A DNA stretch of 64,000 nt from Thalassovita mangrovi. Lineage in GTDB: Bacteria > Pseudomonadota > Alphaproteobacteria > Rhodobacterales > Rhodobacteraceae. How positions within the stretch are numbered: position 1 is the first letter of the stretch; each line of letters starts with the position of its first letter. The stretch covers positions 682,001-746,000 of the forward strand of contig NZ_WWEN01000002.1 in assembly GCF_009857745.1 (NCBI RefSeq), in the 5' to 3' direction. The translations under genes and the position numbers were made by a program. Shown in pieces: positions 25,365 through 32,631 of the stretch. The notes below the pieces were generated by a model, which worked only from the letters and a program-made list of their open reading frames with translations, did not search any database and had not been told where the DNA came from.

Positions 25365-25462
25365 AAATGGCGTCTGAACGCCGCGTCGGGCTGGACGAAG
25401 AGCCCCAAATTGGGCAGAAGGGCCCAGATTTAAGCGCGGAACAGACTTGCCCGAGGTGTTGC

Positions 25463-25807
25463 ATGGGATTGCCGATGTTTGACGACACCATAACCGAAGA
25501 AGAAATGGACCTGATCGTGGACAACGCGACCACGGCGTCCAATTTCCTCAAAGCCGTCAGCCACGAAGGCCGGCTGATGATCCTGTGTCACCTGGTGACC
25601 GGGGAAAAATCGGTGACCGAACTCGAAGAATTGCTGTCGGCCCGCCAGGCGGCCGTTTCGCAGCAGCTGTCGCGCCTGCGGCTCGAAGGGCTGGTGATCC
25701 CGCGCCGCGAAGGCAAGGCGATCTACTATCGATTGGCCGATGACCGCCCCCGCCGTATACTGGAACTGGTTTACGAATTGTTCTGCACCGACACGGCCCG
25801 CGGCTGA
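25463..25807 (+). CDS. soxR: SoxR, ArsR-family persulfide-responsive repressor
   Basis: With this start the protein has 114 residues and a winged-helix ArsR fold (TELEELLSARQAAVSQQLSRLRLEGLV as recognition region). Cysteines fall at C42 (LMILCHL) and C108 (YELFCTD), the exact pair used by BigR/SqrR to sense persulfides by forming a sulfur link. GAGGT precedes this ATG. The frame is open back to an ATG at 25367, which would add 32 residues with CPRCC; I consider it less likely because family proteins begin near here and no good ribosome site precedes it. It should repress the sox operons until sulfane sulfur is present. Confidence 0.88.
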   Translation: MGLPMFDDTITEEEMDLIVDNATTASNFLKAVSHEGRLMILCHLVTGEKSVTELEELLSARQAAVSQQLSRLRLEGLVIPRREGKAIYYRLADDRPRRILELVYELFCTDTARG

Positions 25808-25848
25808 ACAGCCCGGTCTCCGCGTCCGGTCAAGGGAGAGACCCTTTC

Positions 25849-26907
25849 ATGCTTGATCTACTCGGTGAGGAACTAGCCGTTGCCCTGGTCGGGCTGTTCG
25901 GCGGCGTATTGCTGGGCCTGGCGGCGCGACTGGGCCGCTTCTGCACCATGGGCGCGATCGAAGACGTGCTCTATGGCGGTTCGAGCCGGCGCATGCGGAT
26001 GTGGATCCTGGCCATCGGCGTGGCGGTGATCGGCGGCTTCGGGCTGTCCGCGCTCGGGCTGCTGCGCACCGAAGACACCTATTACCTGTCGATCCGCTGG
26101 ATGCCGGTCGCCTCGATCCTGGGCGGGCTCATGTTCGGCTATGGCATGGCGCTGGCGGGCAATTGCGGCTACGGCTCGATCGCGCGGCTGGGCGGCGGCG
26201 ACCTGCGCGCCTTCGTCATCGTGGTGGTGATGGGGGTGAGCGCCTATGTGGTGCTGTCGGGGCCGCTGGCCGGGCTGCGGGTGATGATTTTCCCCCAGCA
26301 GGACGTGGTCAACGACGTGCCGCCGGGCCTGGCCCATATGATCGGCAACTGGACCGGGATGCCGGTCAATGCGATCGGCCTGATCATCGGCGTGCTGATC
26401 ACCCTCGCCGCGCTGGCCAGCAAGGATCTGCTGTCCGATCCCAAGGCCATCTTCTGGTCGGTGGTAGTCGGCGTCGCCGTCACCTCGGGCTGGGCCGGCA
26501 GTTCCTGGGTCGCCACCCACGGCTTCGAGGAAGTCCCGGTGGTGTCGCATAGTTTTTCCGCCCCGGTGGGCGAAAGCCTGCTCTACCTGATGACCGCCTC
26601 GGCGCGGCTGCCCTCCTTCGCGGTGGGATCGGTGGCCGGCGTGGCGCTCGGCGCCTTCATCGGGTCGCTGTTCAAGGGGCATTTCCGCTGGGAAGCCTGC
26701 GAGGATCCGCGCGAATTGCGCCGCCAGATCACCGGCGCGATCCTGATGGGCGTCGGCGCGGTGCTGGCGCTTGGCTGCACCATCGGCCAGGGCGTGTCGG
26801 CGTTTTCGATGCTGGCCTTTTCCGCCCCCGTCACCTTCGCGGCGATCTTCGCCGGTGCCGCCTTTGGCTTGCGCCAGCTGATCGAGGGCTTCCAGCCCGC
26901 CGAGTAA
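25849..26907 (+). CDS. soxT: YeeE/YedE-family sulfur transporter (SoxT)
   Basis: This 352-residue membrane protein has about ten hydrophobic segments. It contains the YeeE cysteine motifs: RLGRFCTMGAIEDV near residue 30, GNCGYGSIARLGGGDLRAF near residue 110, and LGCTIGQGVSAFSM near residue 310. In YeeE the cysteines relay thiosulfate across the inner membrane. Here, next to soxSR, it probably imports thiosulfate or another sulfane species as signal or substrate, as proposed for SoxT. It follows soxR by 41 bases with a GGGAGAG site. Confidence 0.85.
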   Translation: MLDLLGEELAVALVGLFGGVLLGLAARLGRFCTMGAIEDVLYGGSSRRMRMWILAIGVAVIGGFGLSALGLLRTEDTYYLSIRWMPVASILGGLMFGYGMALAGNCGYGSIARLGGGDLRAFVIVVVMGVSAYVVLSGPLAGLRVMIFPQQDVVNDVPPGLAHMIGNWTGMPVNAIGLIIGVLITLAALASKDLLSDPKAIFWSVVVGVAVTSGWAGSSWVATHGFEEVPVVSHSFSAPVGESLLYLMTASARLPSFAVGSVAGVALGAFIGSLFKGHFRWEACEDPRELRRQITGAILMGVGAVLALGCTIGQGVSAFSMLAFSAPVTFAAIFAGAAFGLRQLIEGFQPAE

Positions 26908-26975
26908 CGGCCACCCTTTCCCAACAGAGCGCCTGCGGCGCACAGGCTTTGCTTCGCCTTGCGACGAAGCGGATC

Positions 26976-27038
26976 GGGGGCGCTGCCCACCGTCGTGGCA
27001 AGCCACGACTCCCCCCGGGATATTTGAAAACAGAAGAA
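26976..27038 (+). repeat. Structured intergenic repeat, family A, copy 1
   Basis: The element reads GGGGGCGCTGCCC, then a hairpin (GTCGTGG 26992-26998 with CCACGAC 27003-27009), then CCCCCGGGATATTTG and AAAACAGAAGAAG. The same three-part order recurs at 55420-55498 with a different hairpin. It lies between soxT and the 3' end of the acyl-CoA dehydrogenase gene. Confidence 0.75.
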
Positions 27039-27087
27039 GAAAAGCCCCCCTGCTTTCATCTTGGTGAAAATACCTTGGGGGGGTGAA

Positions 27088-27124
27088 TTGGCCAAAGGCC
27101 AAGAGGGGGGCCAAGGCCCCCCTC
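27088..27124 (-). terminator. Paired hairpins after the acyl-CoA dehydrogenase gene
   Basis: TTGGCCAAAGGCCAA (27088-27102) is followed by a 10-bp stem GAGGGGGGCC/GGCCCCCCTC (27103-27124). On the minus strand they lie just past the stop codon. Confidence 0.6.
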
Positions 27125-27130
27125 CCGTTT

Positions 27131-28360
27131 TCAGACTTTTTGCTGCGTGTATTTACGCAGCTCGGAGCGCGCAATCTGGCGGCGGTGCACCGCGTCGGGA
27201 CCGTCGGCCAGCCGCAGGGTCCGCACATGGGTCCATTTATGCGCCAGCGGCGTGTCTTGGCTGATCCCTTGGGCGCCGAAGATCTGCGACGCCTCGTCGA
27301 TCACCTTCAGCGCCATGCGCGGCGCCACCGTCTTGATCATCGAAATCCACGGCGCGGCAGCGCGGGCATCGCCCTGGTCCATGTACCACGCAGCCTTCAG
27401 GCACAGCAGCCGGGCCTGTTCGATCTCCATCCGGCATTCGGCGATGATGTCGTAATTGGCGCCCAGATGCGCGATCGCCTTGCCGAAGGCTTCTCGCTCC
27501 AGCGACCGTTTGCACATCAGTTCCAGCGCCGATTCCGCCTGGCCGATGGCGCGCATGCAGTGGTGGATGCGCCCCGGTCCAAGCCGGCCTTGCGAAATCT
27601 CGAAGCCGCGGCCTTCGCCCAGCAGCAGGTTTTCCGCTGGCACCCGCACGTCGGTGAAACGCATATGCATATGGCCGTGCGGCGCGTCGTCGGCGCCATA
27701 GACCTGCATCGGGCGGATGATTTCAATCCCTTCGGATTTCGCATCCACCACGATCATGCTGTGGCGCTGGTGTTTCGGCTGCTCTTCGCCGCCGGTCTTC
27801 ACCATCACGATATAGACGGCACAGCGCGGATCGCCCGCACCCGACGCCCACCATTTTTCGCCGTTCAGCACGTATTCGTCGCCGTCACGGACGCAGGACA
27901 TCGAAATGTTGGTGGCATCCGAGGACGCGACATCGGGTTCGGTCATGCAATAGGCCGAGCGGATTTCCCCCGCCAGCAGCGGCATCAGCCACTTTTCCTT
28001 CAGCGCAGGCGTACCGTAGCGTTCCAGCACTTCCATGTTGCCGGTATCGGGGGCGGAACAGTTGAACACTTCCGCGCCCAGCGGCGTCTTGCCCATTTCC
28101 TCGGCGAAATAGGCGTATTCGACGGTGGAGAGCCCGAAGCCCTTGTCACTGTCGGTCAGCCAGAAATTCCACAACCCCTCGGCCTTGGCCTTGGCCTTCA
28201 GCCCTTCGAGGATTTCCGATTGCCGCTCGGTATATTGCCAACGATCGCCCTTGGCGATCTCGGCCTCGTATTCCTCGTTCAGCGGCTCGATCTCGTCGCG
28301 CACCATCGCTGCGACGCGGTCCAGCAGCTTCCGGTTCTCCTCCCGAATCCCGAAATCCAT
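27131..28360 (-). CDS. Acyl-CoA dehydrogenase family protein (ACAD10/11-like)
   Basis: This 409-residue flavoprotein has the ACAD order: an N-terminal helical domain, the FAD-contact motif YCMTEPDVASSDATNI, WWASGAGDPRCAVYIVMV, and a C-terminal helical domain with QIFGAQGISQDTPLAHKWTHVRTLRLADG. The AYCMTEPDVASSDATN and WASG forms match the ACAD11-like branch more than short-chain ACADs, so long- or branched-chain (possibly 4-hydroxy) acyl-CoAs are likely substrates; the exact one is unknown. The general base is not clear from the motifs. It lies downstream of putA on the same strand but separated by a large hairpin. Confidence 0.85.
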   Translation of the reverse strand: MDFGIREENRKLLDRVAAMVRDEIEPLNEEYEAEIAKGDRWQYTERQSEILEGLKAKAKAEGLWNFWLTDSDKGFGLSTVEYAYFAEEMGKTPLGAEVFNCSAPDTGNMEVLERYGTPALKEKWLMPLLAGEIRSAYCMTEPDVASSDATNISMSCVRDGDEYVLNGEKWWASGAGDPRCAVYIVMVKTGGEEQPKHQRHSMIVVDAKSEGIEIIRPMQVYGADDAPHGHMHMRFTDVRVPAENLLLGEGRGFEISQGRLGPGRIHHCMRAIGQAESALELMCKRSLEREAFGKAIAHLGANYDIIAECRMEIEQARLLCLKAAWYMDQGDARAAAPWISMIKTVAPRMALKVIDEASQIFGAQGISQDTPLAHKWTHVRTLRLADGPDAVHRRQIARSELRKYTQQKV

Positions 28361-28432
28361 GTCTCCTCCCTCATTCCTCTATGCGAAAATAGGTTCCGCA
28401 GATTTTAGATCATGCCGGGAAGGAAATGGAAA

Positions 28433-28488
28433 GCGCGAAAGTGACAGGGGTCACCCCGGGACGGGGTTACCCTACGTCGCTTTCGCGC
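28433..28488 (-). terminator. Nested hairpin after putA
   Basis: Outer arms GCGCGAAAG (28433-28441) and CTTTCGCGC (28480-28488) enclose an inner stem, GGGTCACCCC with GGGGTTACCC, with one mismatch. On the minus strand TTTCCATTTCC follows, so it probably terminates putA. Confidence 0.7.
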
Positions 28489-28503
28489 CCGGGGCCAGAG
28501 GGA

Positions 28504-31500
28504 TCAGAGCGTTTCCTCGCCCGCCAGCAGGCTGGCATTGCCGCCCGCCGCGGTGGTGTCGACGCATAGATGCCGTTCGTGCAGCGCGTGGGCCGCGTCG
28601 GGCCGGCCGGTGATCAGCGGGAGGATCGGGCCGTCGCGCTCGGCCAGCGCCCGGGCGTAGTCGCGGGCGGTGTCCGCCCCGCCCCACCAGATCACGCCGG
28701 AGATGCCCGCGATGTCGCGCAGCAGGTCGGCGGGCACGGCCCCGGATACGGCCTGGGCCGCGCCGCCGAGCGCCTCGATCCGCGCCGCCTGTTCGCGCGC
28801 CGCCTCCGCACCCGGACCAAGGCACAGGACCGGATCGCGCGGGACAAGCGTCAGCCGGTTCATTTCCCCGGTCGGGCCCGGCAGGTCGATCTGGCGCGGC
28901 GCGGCGGCGGGTTTGGCGGCGGCGATGTCGGCGGCTAGATGCGCGGCGGAAACCTCCGCGCCCGTTTCATCCTCGACGGTATCGACGGCAGCACGGGTGA
29001 AGCGCGGCAAGTAATGCGGCCCGCCCGCCTTCGGCCCGGTGCCGGACAGGCCCTCGCCACCGAAGGGCTGGCTGCCGACGATGGCGCCGATCTGGTTGCG
29101 GTTGACGTAGATGTTGCCGGCATGGACCTGATCGGCCACCTCCTGCACCCGGGTGTCGATCCGCGTATGCAGCCCGAAGGTCAGCCCGTAACCGGTGGCG
29201 TTCACGTCCGCGATCACCTGATTGACCTCCCCCGCCTTGAACGTCGCCAGATGCAGGACGGGGCCGAAGACCTCGCGCTCCAGATCGGCGATGCCGGTCA
29301 CCTTGATCAGGGTCGGGGCGACGAAAGAGCCCCTGCCCGGTTCGTTCAGCGCATGCAGAACCCGGCCTTGTTCGCGCGCAGCGCCGATATAGGCGTTGAT
29401 CTCGTCCCGCGCGGCCGCGGTGATGACCGGGCCGATATCGGTATCCAGCGCCCAGGGATCGCCCAGCGACAGTTCCTCCATCGCGCCGATCAACATCTTG
29501 CGGAACGCCGGTTCGATGTCTTCCTGTACGTAAAGGCAGCGCAGCGCCGAACAGCGCTGGCCGGCCGACTGGAAGGCCGAGGCGACAACATCGCGCACCG
29601 CCTGTTCCGGCAATGCGGTGCTGTCCACGATCATCGCGTTCAGCCCGCCGGTTTCGGCAATCAGCGGCGCGCCGGGGGCCATGGTTCCGGCCATTGCGCC
29701 CTGGATCATCCGCGCCGTCGCGGTCGATCCGGTGAAGGCCACGCCCTGCACGCGCGGGTCGGAGGTCAGCGCGCGACCGACCACCCGGCCCTCGCCCGGC
29801 AGCAATTGCAGCGCCGAGGCCGGGACGCCCGCCTTGTGCAGCAGCCGCACCGCGAAGCAGGCGATCAGCGGCGTGGTTTCGGCGGGCTTCGCCAGCACAC
29901 CGTTCCCGGCAGCCAGCGCCGCCGCGATCTGGCCGGTGAAGATCGCCAGCGGGAAGTTCCACGGGCTGATGCAGGTGAAGACGCCGCGGGCGGGGTTTTC
30001 CAGCCTTTCCGCCTGCGCTGCGTAATAGCGCAGGAAATCCACCGCCTCGCGCAATTCGCCCACCGCGTCGGGCAGCGACTTGCCTGCCTCGCGCGCCAGC
30101 AGGGCGAAGATTTCGCCGAAATGGTCCTCATAGAGGTCAGCGGCCCGGCGCAGCGTTTCAGCCCGTTTCGCCACCGGCGCAGACCACGGTTTCGCCGCCG
30201 CCAGGGCGGTTTCGACATCCTTGGCGCTGGCCAGGACCACCTTGCCGATCACCGCGCCACTGGCCGGGTTATGCGCGTCATGCCTTGCACCGCCCTGCAC
30301 CGGCCCCGCGATCAACGGTTCGGCGCGGTCGGGAAGATCGATGTCGCGCGCCGCCTCGATCCGGGCAAGCTCGGTCGTGTCGAACAGATCGAACCCGGCG
30401 GAGTTGCGGCGGCTGTCGCCGAACAGGTCCGGCCCGGTGGCGATGCGTGCACCCGTTGCCATTTCGTCTTCAAGCGCGTCGAAGGGACAGGCGGCGACCA
30501 CCGAGGCCGGGATATCTTCGTCCACGATCTGGTTCACGAAGGAGGAATTGGCGCCGTTTTCCAGCAGCCGCCGCACCAGATAGGCCAGCAGGTCGCGATG
30601 CGCCCCCACCGGCGCGTAGATTCGGCAGTGGGTGCCCTCGTCGCGCAGCACCAGGTCGTGCAGCGCCTCGCCCATGCCGTGCAGGCGCTGAAATTCGTAA
30701 GCCGCTTTCGGCAGGTCCCCGGCCATGTCCAGCACGGCGGCGACCGTATGGGCGTTATGGGTGGCGAATTGCGGATAGATGCGGTCGGTCAGGCCCAGCA
30801 ATTTGCGCGCGTTGGCGATATAGCTGACATCGGTGGCGGATTTGCGGGTGAAAACCGGGAAATCACGCAGCCCCTCGACCTGCGTATGCTTGATCTCGGT
30901 ATCCCAATAGGCGCCCTTCACCAGCCGCACCATGATACGGCGATCCAGCTTTTCGGCCATTTCATACAGCCCATCGATCACATCCGGCGCGCGGCGGCCA
31001 TAGGCCTGCACGACGACGCCGAACCCGTCCCAGCCGGTCAGCTCGGGATCGGCCAGCACGGTTTCTATCACCTTCAGCGACAGGCCCAGCCGGTCGGCTT
31101 CCTCGGCGTCGATGTTGAAGCCCATGCCCGCCTTGGCCGCCTGCCGCGCCAGATCGCGCAGTACAGGCACCAGTTCGGCCATCACCCGGTCGGTCTTGGC
31201 GACCTCGTAACGCGGATGCAGCGCCGACAGCTTGACCGAGATACCGGGGTTTGACCGGATATCGCCGGAGGTGCAGCCCTTCGCGATGGCGGCGATGGCA
31301 GCGGCGTAAGAGGCCGCATAGCGCTTGGCGTCCTCGGCCGTCATCGCCGCCTCGCCCAGCATGTCGTAGGAATAGCTGTATCCCTTCGACTCCTGCCCCT
31401 TGGCGCGGTCCATCGCCGATTTGATGTCCTGGCCCAGCACGAATTGCCGCCCCATTTCGCGCATCGCGCGGCCCACGGCGGTGCGGATCACCGGTTCGCC

Positions 31501-31941
31501 CAGCCGCTTGACCGCCTGTCGCATATGCCCCGCCAATCCCGGCGCCTCGGCCTTCAGCACCCGGCCCGTCAGCATCAGCCCCCAGGTCGAGGCATTGACC
31601 AAGGGCGAGGCCGAATGGCCCAGATGCTTGCCCCAGTCGGACGGCGCGATCTTGTCCTCGATCAGCGCGTCGATGGTCACGGAATCGGGCACCCGCAGCA
31701 GCGCCTCGGCCAGGCACATCAGCGCGATGCCTTCCTCGGTCGACAGCCCGTATTCGGCCAGGAACACCTCCATCAGCCCCGGTTTGGCATCGTTTCGGAT
31801 GCGGCTGACCAGGGTTTCGGCACGTTTGGAAATCGCTTCGCGCTGCGCGGCGTCCAGATTGGCCATCGCGACCAGCGCGGTCACGGCGTCGGTTTCGTTC
31901 AGGCGTTTGTTGCGGTCCCAACGGGGGTCAAGGTCGATCAT
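28504..31941 (-). CDS. putA: Bifunctional proline dehydrogenase / P5C dehydrogenase PutA
   Basis: This 1145-residue protein oxidises proline to glutamate in two steps. Residues 1-480 hold the PutA N-terminal arm and a FAD-dependent proline dehydrogenase barrel (VKLSALHPRYE, VRLVKGAYWDTEIK, FATHNAHT, YAPVGAHRDLLAYLVRRLLENG). Residues 540-1010 hold the NAD-dependent aldehyde dehydrogenase (SPWNFPLAIFTGQIAAAL, VAFTGSTATARMIQ, ETGGLNAMIVDS, and catalytic Cys in SAGQRCSALRCLYV). A C-terminal segment of about 130 residues follows. No N-terminal ribbon-helix-helix domain is present, so it is not an autoregulator; the divergent Lrp-type gene does that job. It is the usual alphaproteobacterial type. 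Confidence 0.95.
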   Translation of the reverse strand: MIDLDPRWDRNKRLNETDAVTALVAMANLDAAQREAISKRAETLVSRIRNDAKPGLMEVFLAEYGLSTEEGIALMCLAEALLRVPDSVTIDALIEDKIAPSDWGKHLGHSASPLVNASTWGLMLTGRVLKAEAPGLAGHMRQAVKRLGEPVIRTAVGRAMREMGRQFVLGQDIKSAMDRAKGQESKGYSYSYDMLGEAAMTAEDAKRYAASYAAAIAAIAKGCTSGDIRSNPGISVKLSALHPRYEVAKTDRVMAELVPVLRDLARQAAKAGMGFNIDAEEADRLGLSLKVIETVLADPELTGWDGFGVVVQAYGRRAPDVIDGLYEMAEKLDRRIMVRLVKGAYWDTEIKHTQVEGLRDFPVFTRKSATDVSYIANARKLLGLTDRIYPQFATHNAHTVAAVLDMAGDLPKAAYEFQRLHGMGEALHDLVLRDEGTHCRIYAPVGAHRDLLAYLVRRLLENGANSSFVNQIVDEDIPASVVAACPFDALEDEMATGARIATGPDLFGDSRRNSAGFDLFDTTELARIEAARDIDLPDRAEPLIAGPVQGGARHDAHNPASGAVIGKVVLASAKDVETALAAAKPWSAPVAKRAETLRRAADLYEDHFGEIFALLAREAGKSLPDAVGELREAVDFLRYYAAQAERLENPARGVFTCISPWNFPLAIFTGQIAAALAAGNGVLAKPAETTPLIACFAVRLLHKAGVPASALQLLPGEGRVVGRALTSDPRVQGVAFTGSTATARMIQGAMAGTMAPGAPLIAETGGLNAMIVDSTALPEQAVRDVVASAFQSAGQRCSALRCLYVQEDIEPAFRKMLIGAMEELSLGDPWALDTDIGPVITAAARDEINAYIGAAREQGRVLHALNEPGRGSFVAPTLIKVTGIADLEREVFGPVLHLATFKAGEVNQVIADVNATGYGLTFGLHTRIDTRVQEVADQVHAGNIYVNRNQIGAIVGSQPFGGEGLSGTGPKAGGPHYLPRFTRAAVDTVEDETGAEVSAAHLAADIAAAKPAAAPRQIDLPGPTGEMNRLTLVPRDPVLCLGPGAEAAREQAARIEALGGAAQAVSGAVPADLLRDIAGISGVIWWGGADTARDYARALAERDGPILPLITGRPDAAHALHERHLCVDTTAAGGNASLLAGEETL

Positions 31942-32062
31942 GCTGGCCTCGGGCGGAAAGATGTTGCGTTATGACAAGGATACTCCAATTCGATTGTTCA
32001 TATCGTCCATTTGAATTAGACACACAGACGATCAGACCTTAATCGCACCGGAATTCAGACCA

Positions 32063-32554
32063 ATGGATCAGACCGAACAGGAATTGCCCGGCATCGACCG
32101 GTTCGACCGCCGGATTCTGGAAATCCTGTCGGTCGAGGCGCGGATTTCGATGACCGAACTGGCGCAGCGGGTGGGGCTGTCGAAAACGCCTGTGCTGGCG
32201 CGGGTGCGACGGCTGGAAAAGGACGGTTATATCACCGGTTACCGGGCGCAGCTGTCGACGCAGAAACTGGGGCTCGACCACGTCGCCTTCATCCAACTCA
32301 AGCTCAGCGACACGCGCGAAGCGGCGCTGGCCGCCTTCAACGCCGCCATCCGCAAGATCCCCGAGGTCGAGGAATGTCACATGATCGCGGGCGGTTTCGA
32401 TTACCTGATCAAGGTGCGCAGCCGCGACATCCGCGATTACCGCCGGGTGCTGAGCGAAAGCATTTCCACCCTGCCCCATGTCGCCTCCAGTTCGACCTAT
32501 GTGGCGATGGAGACGGTGAAGGAATCCGGCTTCGACCAGCTGAACGAGTTCTGA
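32063..32554 (+). CDS. putR: Lrp/AsnC-family regulator PutR
   Basis: This is a 163-residue protein. Residues 10-60 form the helix-turn-helix (IDRFDRRILEILSVEARISMTELAQRVGLSKTPVLARVRRLEKDGYI), and residues 75-155 form the RAM ligand-binding domain (VDFIQ-type strand, then YLIKVRSRDIRDYRRVLSE). It is divergent from putA with about 120 bases between starts. In Rhodobacter and Agrobacterium, PutR in this position activates putA in response to proline and represses itself; here that role is assigned from position and family. Confidence 0.9.
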   Translation: MDQTEQELPGIDRFDRRILEILSVEARISMTELAQRVGLSKTPVLARVRRLEKDGYITGYRAQLSTQKLGLDHVAFIQLKLSDTREAALAAFNAAIRKIPEVEECHMIAGGFDYLIKVRSRDIRDYRRVLSESISTLPHVASSSTYVAMETVKESGFDQLNEF

Positions 32555-32581
32555 GCCCCGACAAAGGAACACAACGCAAAA

Positions 32582-32606
32582 CGGGCGCCCCGATCCGGGA
32601 CGCCCG
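32582..32606. terminator. Bidirectional terminator between putR and the monooxygenase gene
   Basis: CGGGCG-C-CCCG pairs with CGGG-A-CGCCCG with a 3-base loop and one bulge pair. On the minus strand TTTTGCG follows, so it ends the monooxygenase transcript as well as putR. Confidence 0.75.
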
Positions 32607-32631
32607 CCTCTCAGAAACCGTTCCGGCCCGC

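Noticed and set aside
28939-31254. A 771-codon open frame antisense to putA
   Set aside because: It is a shadow of putA without start site or domain.
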